Shown: positions 5,019 to 5,652 of the stretch, piece after piece
Layout: each line of letters opens with the position of its first letter
Numbering within the stretch: the first letter of the stretch is position 1
Assembly (NCBI GenBank): GCA_002791435.1
Contig: PFXB01000079.1
Span: 1-5,652 of the forward strand
Reading direction: 5' to 3'
DNA length: 5,652 bases
Source of the DNA: a candidate division WWE3 bacterium CG_4_9_14_3_um_filter_43_9
GTDB lineage: Bacteria; Patescibacteriota; CPR3; GCA-002780085
The notes under the pieces: generated by a model
What the model was told of the DNA's origin: nothing
The model's database searches: none
The model's input: the letters and a program-made list of their open reading frames with translations, nothing else
Position numbers and translations under genes: made by a program

Positions 5019-5125
5019 ACTTGAAAAAGGTTTTCAGCGCGGTTCGGGCAGAATCAAAACAAAGCATTGAAGAATTAATGGTTTTTATGCGACATTTCGT
5101 TCTACCGTATATTAAAAAATCCTAA
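5006..5125 (+). CDS. Speculative 39-residue small protein
   Basis: An ATG at 5006 with AGGA seven bases upstream (4995-4998) opens 39 codons to TAA at 5123-5125. The product starts MGKGDLKKVFSAVRAESK and continues with an amphipathic-looking segment (SIEELMVFMRHFVLPYIKKS). The same frame is open upstream back to the stop at 4922, 66 codons in all. For it: well-spaced ribosome binding site and plausible composition in a stretch with no other gene. Against it: no homology I recognise, only a weak promoter on this strand, and its last codons overlap the hsdR terminator. Chance is a fair explanation. The rest of the gap 4837-5159 holds only the udk promoter and leader and the terminator. Confidence 0.25.
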   Translation: MGKGDLKKVFSAVRAESKQSIEELMVFMRHFVLPYIKKS

Positions 5126-5144
5126 CCGCAGGAGCGGTGGGGAT
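5114..5144 (-). terminator. hsdR: Intrinsic terminator of hsdR
   Basis: On the minus strand, 15 bases after the hsdR stop, ATCC-CC-ACCGC-TCCT-GCGGT-TA-GGAT forms a hairpin with a 5-bp inner and 4-bp outer stem, two unpaired bases on each side and a 4-base loop. It runs directly into TTTTTT at 5119-5114. This is a textbook factor-independent terminator and separates hsdR from udk. Confidence 0.75.
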
Positions 5145-5159
5145 AGACACACATTTATT

Positions 5160-5652
5160 CTAATTCCCCCCGCTCCAGTCTTTGCAAAGCAAATTGGCCT
5201 GTTCCAAAACCGTTTGGGTCGCACTTTCTTGCTTATCGGGTGGATAGTGATATTTACGCAGAAGTTTCTTGACATACACCCGCAAGCGTGCCTGGACATT
5301 TTCTTTGATGGTCCAATCAATCGTGGTGTTTTTCCGAAGCATTTCGACCAATTCACGTGCCATCTGTTTTAATGTTTTATCTCCCAGTTCTGCAATCGCA
5401 CTTTCATTGACACACAATGCATCATAAAATGCAATCTCATCTTCACTCAACCCCAATTTTTTTCCTTCTTCTTTTTCCATTTTCATCTTTTTGGCCAGCT
5501 CGAGGAGTTCCAAAATCACTTGGGCGGCTTCTATTGTCCGGTTCTGGTATTTAAGAATTGTCTTTTCAAGCATATCGGCAAAGGAGCGTGATTTGACCAG
5601 GTTTCTCCGCATCATGGATTTAATTTCGTCGTTAAGTAACTTCCGCAATAAC
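5160..5652 (-). CDS. hsdR: Type I restriction enzyme R subunit, C-terminal end (start outside window)
   Basis: HsdR is the ATP-driven translocase and nuclease subunit of type I restriction-modification complexes. Only the last ~163 residues are here; the frame runs through the right edge (codon TTA at 5651-5649), and the TTG at 5648 is not a true start. The sequence follows the family's helical C-terminal domain closely: LLNDEIKSMMRRN, KSRSFADMLEKTILKYQNRT, IEAAQVILELLELAKKM, LGLSEDEIAFYDAL, ARELVEMLRKN, TTIDWTIKENVQARLRVYVK, KLLRKYHYPPDKQ and TVLEQANLLCKDW. This domain links the motor to the rest of the complex; the nuclease (PD-D/E-x-K) and helicase domains would lie beyond the window, so intactness cannot be judged. 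It ends normally in TAG with an intrinsic terminator behind it. HsdM and HsdS are not in the window; if present they lie to the right. Confidence 0.93.
   Translation of the reverse strand, partial: LLRKLLNDEIKSMMRRNLVKSRSFADMLEKTILKYQNRTIEAAQVILELLELAKKMKMEKEEGKKLGLSEDEIAFYDALCVNESAIAELGDKTLKQMARELVEMLRKNTTIDWTIKENVQARLRVYVKKLLRKYHYPPDKQESATQTVLEQANLLCKDWSGGN

Noticed and set aside
5023..5037. Hairpin GAAAA-AGG-TTTTC as a terminator
   Set aside because: Five AT-rich pairs with a 3-base loop and no T tract behind it on either strand; too weak.
5102..5356. 84-codon minus-strand ORF rich in Cys and Arg
   Set aside because: Out-of-frame reading of the HsdR C-terminus and its terminator; the HsdR frame has clear family similarity.
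5646..5648. TTG as the start of a 162-residue protein
   Set aside because: The frame continues through TTA to the window edge and the sequence matches the interior of the HsdR C-terminal domain.

Overview
The window is a 5.65 kb piece of bacterial chromosome with five confident genes plus one fragment at each edge. UGA acts as a normal stop (it ends the TPR gene, the GNAT-like gene and the bL25 gene), so the standard bacterial code applies. Moderate GC (about 37-55 % in the lines sampled), compact genes, mixed Shine-Dalgarno and apparently leaderless starts, poorly recognisable proteins of several hundred residues and GTCATTCCCGC-type palindromic repeats between genes together suggest an uncultured Patescibacteria/CPR lineage, perhaps Microgenomates-like. 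That placement is an inference from general look; no marker in the window proves it.

Layout, left to right. (1) 1-933, plus strand: the C-terminal 310 residues of a tetratricopeptide-repeat protein whose start lies outside the window. (2) 911-996: an 11-bp perfect inverted repeat straddling the TPR stop codon, followed by an extended -10 promoter only a few bases from the next ATG. (3) 997-2664 and 2685-3227, plus strand: a likely two-gene unit. The first gene is a 555-residue protein whose last ~115 residues look like the second half of a class I SAM methyltransferase, attached to ~440 residues I do not recognise. The second is a divergent GNAT-like protein. (4) 3234-3914, minus strand: ribosomal protein bL25 (CTC type), convergent with the GNAT-like gene and only 6 bp from it. 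(5) 3915-4212: a structured non-coding stretch with the bL25 promoter and long leader, AT-rich palindromes and alternative hairpins, a two-hairpin repeat element and a degenerate relative of it. (6) 4213-4836, minus strand: uridine kinase, with a sigma70-type promoter about 110 bp upstream. (7) 4837-5159: a mostly non-coding gap with that promoter, a G-rich patch, a speculative 39-codon ORF on the plus strand and a good intrinsic terminator. (8) 5160-5652, minus strand: the C-terminal end of a type I restriction enzyme R subunit.

The genes do not form one pathway. bL25 (translation) and uridine kinase (pyrimidine salvage, useful in a host-dependent lineage) are housekeeping genes on the minus strand. 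HsdR is the end of a defence system that continues beyond the right edge. The methyltransferase-like/GNAT-like pair is the least explained part: the large gene is AT-richer than the TPR gene in the lines counted and has its own promoter. I see no clear evidence for a complete new system. The points most worth following are the unusual methyltransferase-like protein, the switch-like bL25 leader and the repeat element.
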